Position numbers and translations under genes: made by a program
The notes under the pieces: generated by a model
What the model saw: the letters and a program-made list of their open reading frames with translations, nothing else
Database searches by the model: none
What the model was told of the DNA's origin: nothing
In this document: positions 24,274 to 37,100 of the stretch, in pieces
Layout of the letters: each line of letters opens with the position of its first letter
How positions within the stretch are numbered: position 1 is the stretch's first letter
Assembly: GCA_022695795.1 (NCBI GenBank)
Contig: MU404064.1
Coordinates: 372,001-436,000, forward strand
Reading direction: 5' to 3'
DNA from: Biscogniauxia marginata
Lineage: Eukaryota; Ascomycota; Sordariomycetes; Xylariales; Xylariaceae
Length of the DNA stretch: 64,000 nt

Positions 24274-25788
24274 ATGTACCAGAAGCTCGCCGGCATCGCG
24301 GCCTTCGTGGCTGCCGCCCGCGCTCAGCAGGCCTGCACGCTCACCGCGGAGACGCACCCTCCTCTGACTTGGTCACAGTGCTCGGCGGGAGGTAGCTGCA
24401 CCGAGGTTCAAGGCTCGGTCACGATCGATGCCAACTGGCGATGGACTCATACTGTCGAAGGGAGCACCAACTGCTACACGGGCAACGAATGGGATGCGAC
24501 GTCGTGCCCCGATGGAGCGACATGCTCGACCACCTGCTGTCTTGACGGCGCAGACTACGAGTCCACTTACGGCGCTACCACTAATGGCGACGCCCTGAGC
24601 CTCACGTTTGTCACTGAGGGTCAGTACAGCACCAACATCGGCAGCCGTTTCTTCCTGATGGACGATGAGGAGACCTACAAGACGTTCAAGTTGCTCGGTA
24701 ATGAGTTTACTTTCGACGTAGACGTCTCCAACCTGCCGTAAGCTTTTCTCAGGTGACCCCTTAATTCTGTGAGGACCTAATTAGACTAATTCTTCATCTT
24801 CGAAACAAGTTGCGGCTTGAACGGGGCTTTGTACTTCGTCTCCATGGATGCCGATGGCGGCAAGAGCAGGTTCGAGAGCAACGCCGCCGGTGCCAAATAC
24901 GGTACCGGGTACTGTGACTCGCAGTGCCCCCGTGACGTCAAGTTCATTGACGGCAAAGTATGTTTTTCCTTACCCCTTTTTTATCTTAGACTGTCTCAAC
25001 TTCTAGAAGGGGTCTATATTCTCTAACGCGTTTCCTACTAGGCCAACGTCGAGGGCTGGACGCCATCCAGCAACGACGAGAACGCCGGTATCGGCAACCT
25101 AGGCAGCTGCTGCGCCGAGATGGACATCTGGGAGGCCAACTCGATCTCGGCGGCCTACACCCCCCACCCCTGCGAGAGCTCGGCGCAGCACTCGTGCGAG
25201 GGCGACGCCTGCGGCGGGACCTACTCGGCCGACCGGTACGCCGGCGACTGCGACCCGGACGGCTGCGACTTCAACAGCTACCGGCAGGGCGACAAGACGT
25301 TCTACGGCGCGGGCGGCACGGTCGACACGTCGTCCAAGTTCACGGTGGTGACGCAGTTCATCGCGGACGGCGGCAGCCTCAGCGAGATCAAGCGATTCTA
25401 CGTGCAGGGGGGCAAGGTGATCCCCAACAGCGAGAGCACGATCGCGGGCGTGGGCGGCAACTCGATCACGACCGAGTACTGCGCGGCGCAGAAGGTCGCG
25501 TTCGGCGACACGGACGTGTTCGCGCAGCGCGGCGGCCTCGCGCAGATGGGCGACGCCGTCGCCGGGGACATGGTCCTCGTGCTGTCGCTCTGGGACGACC
25601 ACGCCGCCAACATGCTCTGGCTCGACTCGACCTACCCCGTCGACCAGACGGGGCCCGGCGCCGAGCGCGGGTCCTGCCCCACAGACTCGGGCGTGCCCGC
25701 CGACGTCGAGGCCAACAGCCCCGACGCCAGCGTCATCTTCTCCGCTATCAAGTTCGGCCCTATCAACTCTACCTTCACTGCCTCTTAG
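24274..25788 (+). CDS. glycoside hydrolase family 7 cellobiohydrolase, catalytic domain only
   Basis: Three exons: 24274-24737, 24810-24957 and 25042-25788, giving 452 aa. The enzyme releases cellobiose from cellulose chain reducing ends and is secreted. A 17-residue signal peptide (cut before QQACTL, the usual mature start, where Gln becomes pyroglutamate) precedes the GH7 beta-sandwich. The catalytic motif is EMDIWEAN, with nucleophile E230, D232 and acid/base E235. Many cysteine pairs and the loops typical of cellobiohydrolases rather than endoglucanases are present ([25 protein letters not shown]). The protein ends at the usual end of the catalytic domain ([10 protein letters not shown]), with no linker and no CBM1. 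The last exon uses almost only C- or G-ending codons, as expected for strongly expressed secreted enzymes. Regulation by cellulose and glucose is known for the family; I did not map the factor sites. Confidence 0.96.
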
Positions 25789-28187
25789 GGAGGAAATTTC
25801 TCAAAAAGGAAAAAGGGGAGGTCTCGGAAGGTGGAAATGAGCCAAAAGGCGGAAGACGGGACAGATTTTTAAAAAAGAAATCCCAGAAAGTAGGTATTTG
25901 GGGCATAAAGCATGGTTTCACTTGTATATATATTTTTCCACTGTGACCGTATGTCTCACCTGTACATAGATTGTTCTCCTTAGATATAGGTACTTACCTA
26001 CCTGTTTTCTCTCTCGCATTTTCTTTCTATTCTAACGTACATAGTATATTCATGCATTTTAGCCTTCTTACTTTTTATATTTCTTCATGGTGCCCAACAA
26101 TGACAATATCATATTGAAAAGGGGCTTCAATCGTGACGCTAAGCGAAAGATGTTATATTCAAAAGTGATCGACACGTTTCTCACAGATTAGTATTCCTCT
26201 TGAATGGTTAATACCAGTACGATCTCGTACAGTAGAATCAATTTTCAGATCAAGCTTGAAAAGGAAGAAATTCTATACAATACTAGCTCTAGTACATATT
26301 CAAGCGATTCACAACACAAGTTCAATATAGCCCTCATCTGTCACATACTGAGCCACCCGGTAACGCTTTGTTTGTAAGCTAGTGCGATATCAATAGCCTT
26401 TTCTTCCACTGGACAGTGAGTGATGAAGTTTCAGTCGACCACTCTCAATAGTGGATGCGGTCTGCGAAGAGGCTGACCCCCGAGCATTTTTCCTACGTCA
26501 CTAATCTTCGAAGCGAGGATCCACGCCAGCCATATTAATATACAATTTCCCCGATAATGTATTTTATATAGGGATGGTAGAAACAATCGGTGAATAGTAT
26601 ATGTTAATTCGTAACAACACATGTTCATGTTAACTTCTTCTCTATTCCCTCTACGTAAGACATTATATTACTTCATCCTTGCTTAATACAAGTCGCACAT
26701 ACCTGCATGTTTCCATTTACAAAGTAATTATTCAAAATCGAAGGCTCTTCCTGCCGGGCTCGGGCATTGGCTGTCGGGCATTGCAGTCGCTTGTCTTTCT
26801 CGGCGATCTTGGGCATTCCCGTTTGGGTGTCACTACTACAATACCGGGAAATCAACCCTTGCTCACCGAACTTGACTAATACTAGCTATGCAGTGATACG
26901 TTGGAGAAAGCGGGCATTGAAGATAGCTCAGACGCAGTGTTCTGTCTACGCATGTAGCTTGTTAGGAAAGGCATCAGAATAGTGTACTACATATGTGACA
27001 AGGGCGTATAGGCTTGGAACGTATATTCGTATTCAACCAATAATTCTCTTTGGTCTCAAGGGACTTAAGAGTCTAAGTTCTCTCTGACCCTTATGGGTTC
27101 TAGTCTGCATATATATATACGTTTGATGCCTGAGGCACCTACAATCCGTCTGCGTGTTGGTTCCATTGCAAGTAATCCTAGACTCCACTTATCATGATAA
27201 CAGTCTTGGCGTGGGGTCTCCGTGTGACAACATATAATATACTCAACAATTCCATGAAGAAGGAAATGATTTTCAGAATAAACGTAAGTGTATATTTAGA
27301 AATATATGTGATTAGTTCGTAAATCAAGTCGTACTGCAGTACTGAGTCCCACCAGTGTCCCCAACGCAAGCTTTATCATGTCTCTGTACTATGTAATGGA
27401 CAGTCGCCACCTCTGGTGGCTATCAACTGGTGAGGCGAGCAGTCTCTGGGACACCCGGCTATATGATCGTCGATGGGCTCACGCCACTCGCATCCGCAAC
27501 CCTCATATTTAAAGAAATACCGAACGCAAGGCATGATCAATCCTTCTTTTTTAGCTCAACTAAGTATTGACCGGTTTTAATAGGAATTGTGACAGTTAAA
27601 TGTGCTATGTTGTGAATTCGCTGCTGTTGGTGGAAGCTCAGTGTGTATAAAATGTTATACTTCAAGCGTAAGTATTCCAGCAGCCAATTTGCCTTATATA
27701 GTTTTAAAATAGCTTTAAACGTTTGAATCTGATGTCTCTATTTACATTGAATGTGTTGTCATATATTTTAGAGTGAATGGGATTGTTCATATAGCAATCA
27801 TGCTGTTAAGATACAAAGTCCTTGTCCTCTTATAAAACAAAGGCCTAAGTTACAACAGTGAGGAAGAACAGGCTATATCAAGTAGACCGACCAGAAAAAG
27901 ATATCATTACTATCCAAATTTACCACTGGGTCAGAATTCCTATTCTTTTATTCACTTTTGAATAAGTACTAGAGACTAGTGGCTAGTAGTTTTAAGTGAC
28001 GAGAAAGAGTCACTTTCGTGACCAATAATGAACATGGCGATGGTTAATAGCATTTCGTTTGATTACATTATAAAACAGTGTCATACAAGAAGGTTATAAG
28101 AAGCCCATGTAACCTAAATACATATATATTAATTTGTTCGGTGCTCTTCTCTTTGCTCGTTTTCGAATATACGTAACGTTTAATTAA
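25789..28187. other. intergenic region between convergent secreted-enzyme genes
   Basis: The stretch is 2.4 kb of AT-rich DNA holding the 3' ends of the cellobiohydrolase (plus) and the carboxylesterase (minus). A TAGGTACTTACCTACC word lies at about 25987-26003. Open frames near 26431-26982 and 27178-27369 are short and overlapping, with no recognisable product. It may be a decayed repeat, but I cannot show that. Confidence 0.55.
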
Positions 28188-30082
28188 TTAATAGCCAAAG
28201 ATATCCAGAGCGTGATCAATTATATACTTAATACCCGAGGCGCGAAAATCGTCAAATTCGACATAACTCCCATCCGCGCTCCAGACGATCTCCTGGCCGA
28301 CGCCTCCTCCGACGGCTGTGTTATATTGAGGCCATTCAGGGCTCACAGCATCGCCATTAGGATCTAGTCCCGTGATGAAGTTGATCCAGGCAGACGACAT
28401 CGTGAGCGCGAGCGCCTTGTATGACTCTAGCGTGTTAGCAAACGGGTTGTCGGTGTACCCGTCGCCATTCAAATTATAAAAGACAAACGCAACCTCCTGG
28501 AAGTGCGTTGCCGCTGACGACGCGGGGACGCCATTCACGGTGACATCGAAGCGGTATGCCCACGATGGCAGGCCGGCATCATACCAGGCAATATTAGCCA
28601 AGCGACGAGTAGCGTGCATGTGGCCGTCGCCGATTAAGGCGTTGGTCCGTCGGTACTGTAGGCCCAATTGTTCGACATTCTCGGTTTCGGGCGTAACGAC
28701 CTCGGGCCACGATTTCAGCGACGGAATGCCGACGCTCTGGATATTCGGGTATAGTGCCAAAATCTCATCGATTATCTGATTCACAGATTTCCCCGACGAT
28801 TCTGTAACGTCTGAACTCAAGTACTTGGCCTTAACTGCGTTTATGAACTCGGCATCTGTGTTTATGCCTGTGCCGTTCGGTCCTAAGCCTCTCCCAAACG
28901 CGGTTCCCTCCTCGGTATTGGCGCCAATTAGAATCGGCACCTTAGGAAATCTGCCATTTTTCAATTGGTTTGAGGGATGGTCAGCCAGGAAATCGCCGTC
29001 AATACAGGGGGGCCAGGGCCCGATACTAGTAACGTTGAGGGCGTAGTTGATTTCGTCGAACGGAAGGCCCCTTAGGCAAGGGATCGCATCGGGTGTACCA
29101 ACAGTCGAGGCGCACGAGGTGTTTCGCACGAGGTTGTCGAACGTCTTCTGCTGTAAGCCAGTAGCGTTGAGGCCGCCCGGGTATCTGTTGAGTATGCTCC
29201 CAAACCCGGACTCCCCAACTGCGGCTCGGAAAAGGCCATCGTCGCGACCTTGCAGAAATTAGCTTATCCATAAGAGAAAATAATCCAATGTAAGTCAGGA
29301 ACCACTTACCATTATAGGCCACAACCTGTGCTGTAACGGACTCAGCTCCTGAGCTCTCACCAAATATAGTGACTTTATCCGGAGAGCCACCAAAGGCGGC
29401 AATGTTCTCATGAACCCATTGCAGCGCTAGACGCTGGTCACGAAACCCCAGGTTCGTAACCCCGGCATCAAGAGCTTCATTCCCGCTGAGGAATCCAAAC
29501 GCCGATAACCTATAATTCAGACTAACCGCTACTAGAGGCGTACCCTGCTTAACGCTGTTGTCGACAATGAAGCTTAGATTGTATCTCCGGTCGGCTGAAC
29601 CGCCCATGTATAAGCCTCCGCCGTGAATCCAAACGGCTACTGGTAGATCGGCCGTGTCCTCCAGCCCTGCAGGTCGGATGACGTTGAGATAGAGACAGTC
29701 TTCCGAAAGCTCATAGCCGATCTCGTCACCCCCATAACCTATGCAGTGCTTCGGATATGATGTGGCCTCTTTGGTACTATTCCATGCGGTGTTAAGAGGC
29801 ACGGGGTTGGTAAATCGCACCGCTTTCTAAGGGTTATCATATAATCTTAGCGTTTTACTTTGCAACAAGTCTGTCATGTGATGATGTCCAGCATACCTGT
29901 GCATACGGCATACCCAGGAAGAAGTCTTGATCATACTCGGCACTGTAGATACCGGAATATGTTCCGTTCTTTACGGACACTGTCGGAACCGCTGGGTCAC
30001 TTCCATTGCTAAGGTTTGCCGGAAGAGCTATTACTGGAATTGTGAGGCAGTACAGCGCTGCTGCTAGCAAGCGAAGTGCCAT
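28188..30082 (-). CDS. secreted type-B carboxylesterase/lipase (COesterase family)
   Basis: Three exons: 30082-29897, 29826-29310 and 29248-28188, giving 587 aa. The enzyme is an extracellular serine esterase of the alpha/beta-hydrolase fold; the substrate (ester, lipid or feruloyl-type) cannot be told. A signal peptide (MALRLLAAALYCLTIPVIALP) precedes the domain. Family marks are SEDCLYLNV, the oxyanion segment VAVWIHGGGLYMGG, and the nucleophile elbow GESSGAES with Ser about 220. The acid Glu lies in GANTEEGTAFG (about 347) and the His in ATHFQEVAF (about 483), so the triad is complete. Several N-glycosylation sequons (NGT, NLS, NVT) fit secretion. An in-frame ATG further upstream (30157) would place extra residues before the signal peptide and is rejected. 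A TATA-like TATAAAGA lies on the minus strand at 30303-30296. The gene converges on the cellobiohydrolase. Confidence 0.92.
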
Positions 30083-31811
30083 CGCGGCAATAATTTTCAA
30101 GGCAAAAGGGGGAGAGGGCCAACATGGAAATATGGCTATAAGATTATACCAGACCATCTAACCTCTCAGCATGAGCAGACCACTGAGGGTCTACCCATCT
30201 TTAATACCACTGAATGGTATGGTCGTTGGACACGCGAGTTGTTCCCATCCTTGAGTCTCGGCAGCCTCTCAACCGAGGAACATGACTAAAAGCAGTCTTT
30301 ATAAGTAGGCCCGATTCCACCGATTTACGGTCTTGAGTTATATCACGAGAACGTGCCGTGGGCCGGCAATGAGCTGTAGAGTCGCGCTCATGGCTCGGGC
30401 GACACTAGGCAAATGCAGACAGATGTGTGGGGATAAATGGGGGCCCGTCCCGGGGAGTTGGGGATGTTTGATGCTACTTTGGAGTTATAGTCCCGGCAAC
30501 CTGGCAATTACGGGGTGAGGTTGTATCTCTCCATATTCTACCTGCCCACTCCCCCGCAAACTAGCTCAACTGGGATATTGAAGCGCGACTTGGTTGAAAA
30601 GGATAAGACCTTACCAAGTCTCTTCTAAGGTCCCACAGGCGCTCTATAGGCTGCTGTCTATAGTACCTTTACGGGATTCCAAGTCAAGCTTACTGTCTTT
30701 AGGACTAGGTTTTTCTTGATCAACAAATAGGCATAACTTCGGTTAATGCTGTGAACCAGGTATCTAACTTTCACTACGACGTCCGCTAGTGTGCTATAGT
30801 AAGTGGACCACGTGGTTCAGGAGGTGGTAAGTTGTCGTACTGCGAACTATACTTGCTTTAGAAAGTGAATACATACGCTATAGTCATAGTAGCAGTGACA
30901 AATAAACGAACTTTAGCCGATGGCGAATTCGTCATATTCGCTCATAATACGTTTTCCTGTCCTAGAGCCTGTGCATGCAGCCATTTTCTGATTACCTCTC
31001 GGCGATCAAATGGCGTAATGACTAGTCTTATTGGATTTTTATAATTGTGAGAGGAATATAATTTATAATATCATTGCCAGCCTTAGAAATATGCTACATC
31101 CACTTACTTCCAGTGAATGAGGTACTGAAAAACTGATCAGATTTAGTGACGATAGGAGTTAACCTATATAATACTAACGGGGCAGGGGGGCAACAACCCC
31201 CTGGTGTATTTGATTCACGAATCCCTGTTTTACGTAGAGGGATGTCATTTTCAAATCTTGAAATCTTGGAACACTCTACGTCATTTGCGTTGTGTGTGTA
31301 GCAACCTCTTGCAATAGAGGTGCTCGGTGTCAAACTAGACAGTATCTTCTATACGGTCACAATACAACCCTCCCCCTTTCAAAAAAAAGTTAGGTGATAA
31401 TATGGTTGTTGTATAAAGAGTTAGAACTAGATATACACAGATAAACGACAGCCTGAGACCTAAATTACCTCTTTGTCTCCCGAACACCCTTGAATTTCAC
31501 GCTCCCACCGCTATAAATTATGGTGGCAGGTTGCAAAGCTCCTGACATTTTATATCGTGTAAGATACCTCTTAGAGGAGATAAAGTATGGTTACGATACT
31601 TGAGCAAATATTTCGTATCCAGGTAGGCACTTATTTATCTTAAACCTCCTCGATAAAAAGCTCCAAGTTAAGCCAACTCTATTATTAATTGACTAATGAT
31701 GGCTTTAAGAAGGCAATTGTAGAAATCCTAATTGGCCTAGTTTCTAACATTGCCTTCAGAGCACAGCCAAATACATTCATAAGTCAACCTCAACAAACCG
31801 TGTCGCTGAAC
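30083..31811. other. intergenic region
   Basis: It holds the carboxylesterase promoter and the 3' flank of the next minus-strand gene. It is AT-rich, particularly 31000-31800. Only short frames without recognisable products are present (for example 31094-31333). Confidence 0.6.
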
Positions 31812-32428
31812 TCACCGACGACTACCTAGCCATTTTTCGACCTCCTCGACAATGCAGTGCGCCTTGTTATTCCAATCGTGCCCGGCGTCCGCGACAATAG
31901 CCTGTTCCAGTGCATTCCGGCTATTCTTGCTCTGGAGGATTCCCGCCCACGTGCTGTAGAAGACGTACGTATCATGCTGGCCTATGATCGTAAGTACGCC
32001 AGACACCTCCGGCTCTTTCCCCTCAAACTCGTGAGGCACTGTAATAAAGGGAGTCAGTAACTAGGCTTTTTAACAAGAATAATAGAGTAGGTATGTCTCG
32101 GGAGCAGACATTTCCTTTTAGGAAATACATAACTCGTAGAAACACGTCAAAGGGGTAAGAAAGGGGGAGGGGGGGCAATCTTTTCAACTCCTGGATTTAC
32201 TTACGGTTCTCCCACCCGTGGCCCTGCACGAGGGCCTCGACCGACCGGAAGTACGAGCCCGACTTGAAGATCCAGATCACGGGATTGAGCTCCACCGGGT
32301 ACGAGATCAAGATATAGTGAGCCGGCGCGAACTGGTGGAACCACGGGGGCGGACGGGCACAGCCCGCGTAGATGGCACCGGCGGAGTACCCCTATCGGTT
32401 GTTAGTCGCTTTCATTAGTTTATATACG

Positions 32429-32466
<38 letters not shown>

Positions 32467-33035
32467 GGCGACGACAAGAATATATACAAACGAACGTGGT
32501 ACAACTACTTACGCAGATGAAGAGCTGCGCCTTGCGATCACCGCCAAAGTCGTGGAAGTCCTCGGTGAATCTGCGCATATGTTCACCGAGCATCCCCTAT
32601 TCCACGATAGAGAGAGCGCGCGCGCCTTGATTAGCTCCAATGGCCTTGCCTGGCTGGGCAACTTCACAGACCACCTGCCCGATGGCCAGCGGAGTCTGCC
32701 TACCTACTAATGCCGGACAGAGGTGAGAATAGGGTAGGCAGGGAGGGAACACGCACATTGTAATCCGTAGTCCCTGCATCACCCATCCAGGTAGCAAAGT
32801 CACTCCACTCGTTGGGCTCAGGGCTACGCCCGACGCCCCGGTCGTTCCAGGTCACGACTCTCAGCTGCCTTTGATTGCACAGGTACTCGGCCAGCAGTCG
32901 CACCGGCGGCTGATCGAACGAGCCTCCCATCCGTCCGTGGGCGATGAGCGCAAGCCCTTGAGGGGGTCTTCCGTCCGGGGGGTTTTCGACTCTCGTTTCC
33001 AGCTCGCCGATGTCGTGCGATGGTGCCTGTCCCAT
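31812..33035 (-). CDS. small alpha/beta hydrolase (serine esterase-like)
   Basis: Four exons: 33035-32757, 32596-32513, 32391-32205 and 32038-31812, giving 258 aa with all phases closing. The protein begins with a glycine-rich N-terminus and reads ALIAHGRMGGSF, WNDRGVGRS and FICGYSAGAIYAG. The nucleophile is Ser 124 in GYSAG, which is split by intron 2, with Asp 206 in GQHDTYVF and His 237 in DAGHDWN, a full catalytic triad. It looks like the cytosolic COG2945-type hydrolases; there is no signal peptide and the substrate is unknown. Intron 1 is long for this window (160 nt) and its choice rests on frame and on the fit of exon 2 (MLGEHMRRFTEDF). Intron 2 carries a (CA)17 microsatellite. It lies behind the carboxylesterase on the same strand. 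Confidence 0.8.
32431..32464. repeat. (CA)17 dinucleotide microsatellite
   Basis: A perfect run of 17 CA units, read as TG on the sense strand of the alpha/beta-hydrolase gene. It lies wholly inside intron 2 of that gene (32392-32512). Such a run is expected to vary in length between strains. Confidence 0.98.
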
Positions 33036-34177
33036 TTTTCTTTGGTACGGATGCTATGGAGGCTGGGAGCTGGCGCGTGGCAAGGATGGACTTAAATCAG
33101 TTGATAGTGAGGTTATTTAAGGGCGACTACGTTAGTCTGCGAGTATGATGAGGCTTAAGTAGCCCAGATCTTGCAAACGGATCGTCACGTCACACCACGT
33201 CAGCAGGTCTCAAACGAAGGCGCCGCTGCTGCTACCCGGGGTATGCCGTCTTTATAATGATAACCAGCCAAGAAAAGGATGATTTGGGAGATAACTTGAA
33301 ACACACATGGAGAAAAGAGAGAAGGCAATCTGCAATTATCCTACTTTCTACGCGGATGGGTTAGGAACCCCCTCCTCCAATTGGGGTAATGCTGCACCGT
33401 GTAATTCATGAAACCTCGACACAGTACCTATTCAGGCATCATGTAGGATAGCTGCGTGGGTTGGCGGCTACGAACGGAAGTGAGATAAAGGGGGCGAAGG
33501 GAAGGGAAGAAATACACAAAAAACTATTGGGCCATGCGGGAGACGATAATAAGAGATCATGATTGTAGCTCACCGGCCTTAGGATATATGCAGTATCACA
33601 TTGAGGGCACATGCATATCGATACGAGTTTCTAAATGTGAATGGACGAGGAGTCGGCTCGATGTGGTCGCCAATGTCGTGGAGATGCTAGAAAAAGAAAT
33701 TTCCGTATCACACTCACAGTAATGCACACCGTTACTATTATACTCACACGCCAACTAGGTGTTTTTACTAGCAGTCTCTAGGAGACCCTAGTACACTGGC
33801 ATATTGTTTGTCATGCACCTGTCAGGCAGAAAAGAAAAACCACCCTCCCATACACTCAAAACTTTACCATGGGAAAGTTGTTCCATTAGCTGCTATCTAT
33901 CACTAGAAGCCTAGAAGCCGCTCATAATAATGTACTCTAACCAAAAGGAAAGAGGGGAAAACACCGTAGACCCATTCAGAATGCTGGCTAGGTCAATGGT
34001 AAACAAATCTCATGTTAAGTAACTGGTAGATTACGACTGATAAATCGAACGAGAAACCTAATGTCGGATCCCCACATCTAGTACCTATCACAATGCTTCG
34101 CCCCCGGTTTAGTCATGTTCTTCGTTAGTCAATAGGTCTTCCGGGCGTGCTGACAGCGAGGCATCCTGCTCGCCTTC
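33036..34177. other. intergenic region between the hydrolase and Med16 genes
   Basis: It holds the promoter of the alpha/beta hydrolase (right of its start) and the 3' flank of Med16. No recognisable gene; the frame at 33534-33722 is short and unmatched. Confidence 0.6.
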
Positions 34178-37100
34178 CTAAGGCGGCAGGGCTAGTCGCC
34201 CACCACAGCAACACATCCTCTGCTGGCCAAGCAGGAAGATCAGGCCGGGTTTATTGCTTGTAGTAGGCAAATCCTCCATGACGTTGCCGCATCTGGCACA
34301 TCTTCGCCAGGGAATCGCTTGGCTCTTCCTGCCGATCTCGACTCGCTTGAAAAAGTCCACTCGCATGCCCCTAGCTTTTCTCTTCTCCAGGACACGAGGT
34401 TGATCATCGATCTCAAGCAGCTCAAAGTTAGAGAAGTAGAGCTTTGCAACATCGGTGCGCGCCCGATACTCTGTCAAGTCCTTGCGGAATAGCTTAGTAA
34501 GAACTGGTAGGAAGGATGGTGGCGGCGCTTTCACCAATAGCAAGTTTAGCTCGCAGTGCTGGCGCGCCTCCTTCACACGGTCTGGCTTAGGCGCATTGGG
34601 ATTCTGGTTCGAAGGCTGCGGATTCTTTGCTGCTTTCTGGGCCTCCCTTTCTGCTAGAGGCGTAAGAGATGAGCTATACGCTGATCGAATGTCGGCGGCT
34701 AGAATTGTGAGAAAATTGTCAAACTCGTCGGCCTTGATGAGCGCCGACGAGGTGTACTGCTTGATTTTTCGGTAGGCAGCGTATAATCCTACGTGGTTGG
34801 CGTTGCGGCTGCCAGGGGCGGCATTGGAAATATCATTAAACTCAGGCTTGCTCGTATACCAATTGATAGCGCGAGTAGAGCAGTTGTCCAGGAGACCTAT
34901 CCGGCGACAAATGGCCGAGATAAGATTTCGCGTAGCGGAGCAAAGAACCAGATGTAATGCAACCTCGCGTTTCGAGTGCAGGTATGTAGTCATGTAATCT
35001 AGTTGTTGGGATTGGTTGGACTGATTAAGGAAACTCATGAACTTATGGTCGTCGAGAAGGCAGAAGAGCGAGTCGCAGAGCCAACCTAGCAAGTCGACAG
35101 ACCATTTCACGCAGCCAGCCAAAGCATTAACAACCTCTATGAAGTAGATGTTAGGTTCTGAAGACGAATTAAACAGCTTCATTATAGTTCAAAAGCTTAC
35201 CAGGTTCGTCAAGGGGGCTCATTTGCCCCCTCATTGCATTTGGTGCGTTGCTTGCAAGACTGACTAGAATAACGATGTTGCGTAGGTTGAGAGCCAGCAT
35301 GGATAACTTGCTCCGCAAGTGACGAGGCTGGAACTCTCCATTCCAACCGAGATGGTTCAGGATGCTAAAGCACAGTTGTAAGGTATTATTTCTGATCAGG
35401 TGGTCGTGCGGGATCTCTTCGGAATAATCAATAGTTATTCTCGTGATATGCACCATGTCCGTAATCCAGCTGGCGGCAAACTCTGAACTAGAAGTCAGCT
35501 CCTTCCATTTGTAACTATCATAAGAGAGGACCCACGATCTTTGTGAATGAATTTTCTCGCAACTGCAAGAATGTCGTCGGTGTTGGCACCATTTGCGCCA
35601 GCGGCAGCAGTCGATATTACGAAAGCAGCGTCGACAGCGGCCAGTTGGGCTACAAGGTAAGTTAGACATGGCGGCAATATTATAGTCGAGGAGAAAAACA
35701 TACCATCGGTTATAGAAGATAGGTCAGCTAATGTGTATTCTAAATTATGCCATTTGACTTGGCCGTCCTCATTCATCTGGACCAACGAAAAGTTGGAAGG
35801 AGAGAATGCCATTTGTAGGCCTAGTAACAACACAATTAGTCTAGAATTAGAACTTCATATGATGTGATACAGCACTTACATGACGGTTCTCCAGCTTGGG
35901 AAAAGCCTGCCTCGAGGATCGAATGGATACGATCAAGGTTAACTTCACGATACAACTCATTCATGGTAAAACGATCCCGGTATTCCACACTACCGTCATT
36001 ATAATTAAAGCAGACAATCTTGCCGAAAGAAAGTACGTTGACTCCCATGACTACCTTGCTGACGACAATGGAGTCAAGTTTCTTCAGCCTTGCTGCTGCC
36101 TGTAGAATCAATCAGCTTTGTATTCAAGAGAGGACGGGGCGATTCATACCGGAGGTGCAGTACCAACACTATTTCTCCTCGTGCCAAGCTGCTCAAAAGC
36201 AGGATGAAGCGTCTGTTTATGGTCCGTCAAGAGCTCCCACCGGTCAATAATGCTCTGAACTTCATGGTTATATGGCGAGTTTGGTTCTGGCACGAAGGAT
36301 CGCACGGTTAACACGACGATAGGTGACCATTCCTTAGCTGGAAAATTGAAGAAAGCCGGGAGCATTTCAATGTGCGAAATATTAGTCATCGATGCGTCGA
36401 GAGGAGATTCGCTGGTTTGGGTTTGAAACCAGCTGGTGACTGCCACATGTCTCTTCACGAGAGAGGGGCTGAGGGCATGACCCCCTGGAGGGATACTTTG
36501 CGCGTTTTCTGGCTTGGGAGTGTTGAAATTGATGCCGACTTGGACGACTCGGAGTTGCTTAGAAGTGGTAGCCATGGCAATGAAGATAGATTTGGCTGAT
36601 CAGTTAGAATAGGCTTAGAAGGACGGAAAAAAGCTAATCTCAACTTACTTTTGTCGGAACACACGGCGGCATGCGTAATTAGATCATCAGCTGAGGTGAC
36701 ACTCTCTAGCCCAAGAGTAGTCTCCTCGATCTTGTTGTTATTCTGGCTCCAGAACATCTTGAGTAAGCCATTGGTAGTGATACAGACCAATGCAGATTTA
36801 TTAGGATTGGGGTGCGAGGGGCCCATGCTCGGAAGTCCCGAGGGCTCGAAAATATATTCCGTCCCCTTCCCGCTCTTCACGGCGGGGGCGTATATGGGAT
36901 GAAACTAGGTTAATGTTAGTATACAAGAGTCGCACGTAGAGCTGTGTAAGGGAAACAATACCCTCGTATTAGATGGAATCTGGTTAAGCCAATAGGTGCC
37001 AACGACAGAATGTAGGTCGTCAATTGGGTCGCCATCCCATTTGCGAATAGGAGATGGTCGGTTCAAGTCGGCATTGAAGCTCATGAGGAAAACTCTCCCT

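Noticed and set aside
25099..25946. Antisense and shifted frames (167 and 250 aa) over the cellobiohydrolase last exon
   Set aside because: Shadows of a strongly G+C-biased exon with complete GH7 motifs in the true frame.
26100..28100. AT-rich stretch considered as a RIP-mutated transposon
   Set aside because: No terminal repeats, no transposase or reverse-transcriptase remnant seen, and RIP indices cannot be computed here; a dinucleotide count (TpA/ApT versus CpA+TpG/ApC+GpT) would decide.
30080..30157. Upstream in-frame ATG at 30157 as start of the carboxylesterase
   Set aside because: It would put about 25 extra residues before a typical signal peptide; the ATG at 30082 gives a standard secreted start.
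32431..32464. CA run considered as part of a CRISPR-like or telomeric array
   Set aside because: It is a plain dinucleotide microsatellite without spacers, in a eukaryotic intron.
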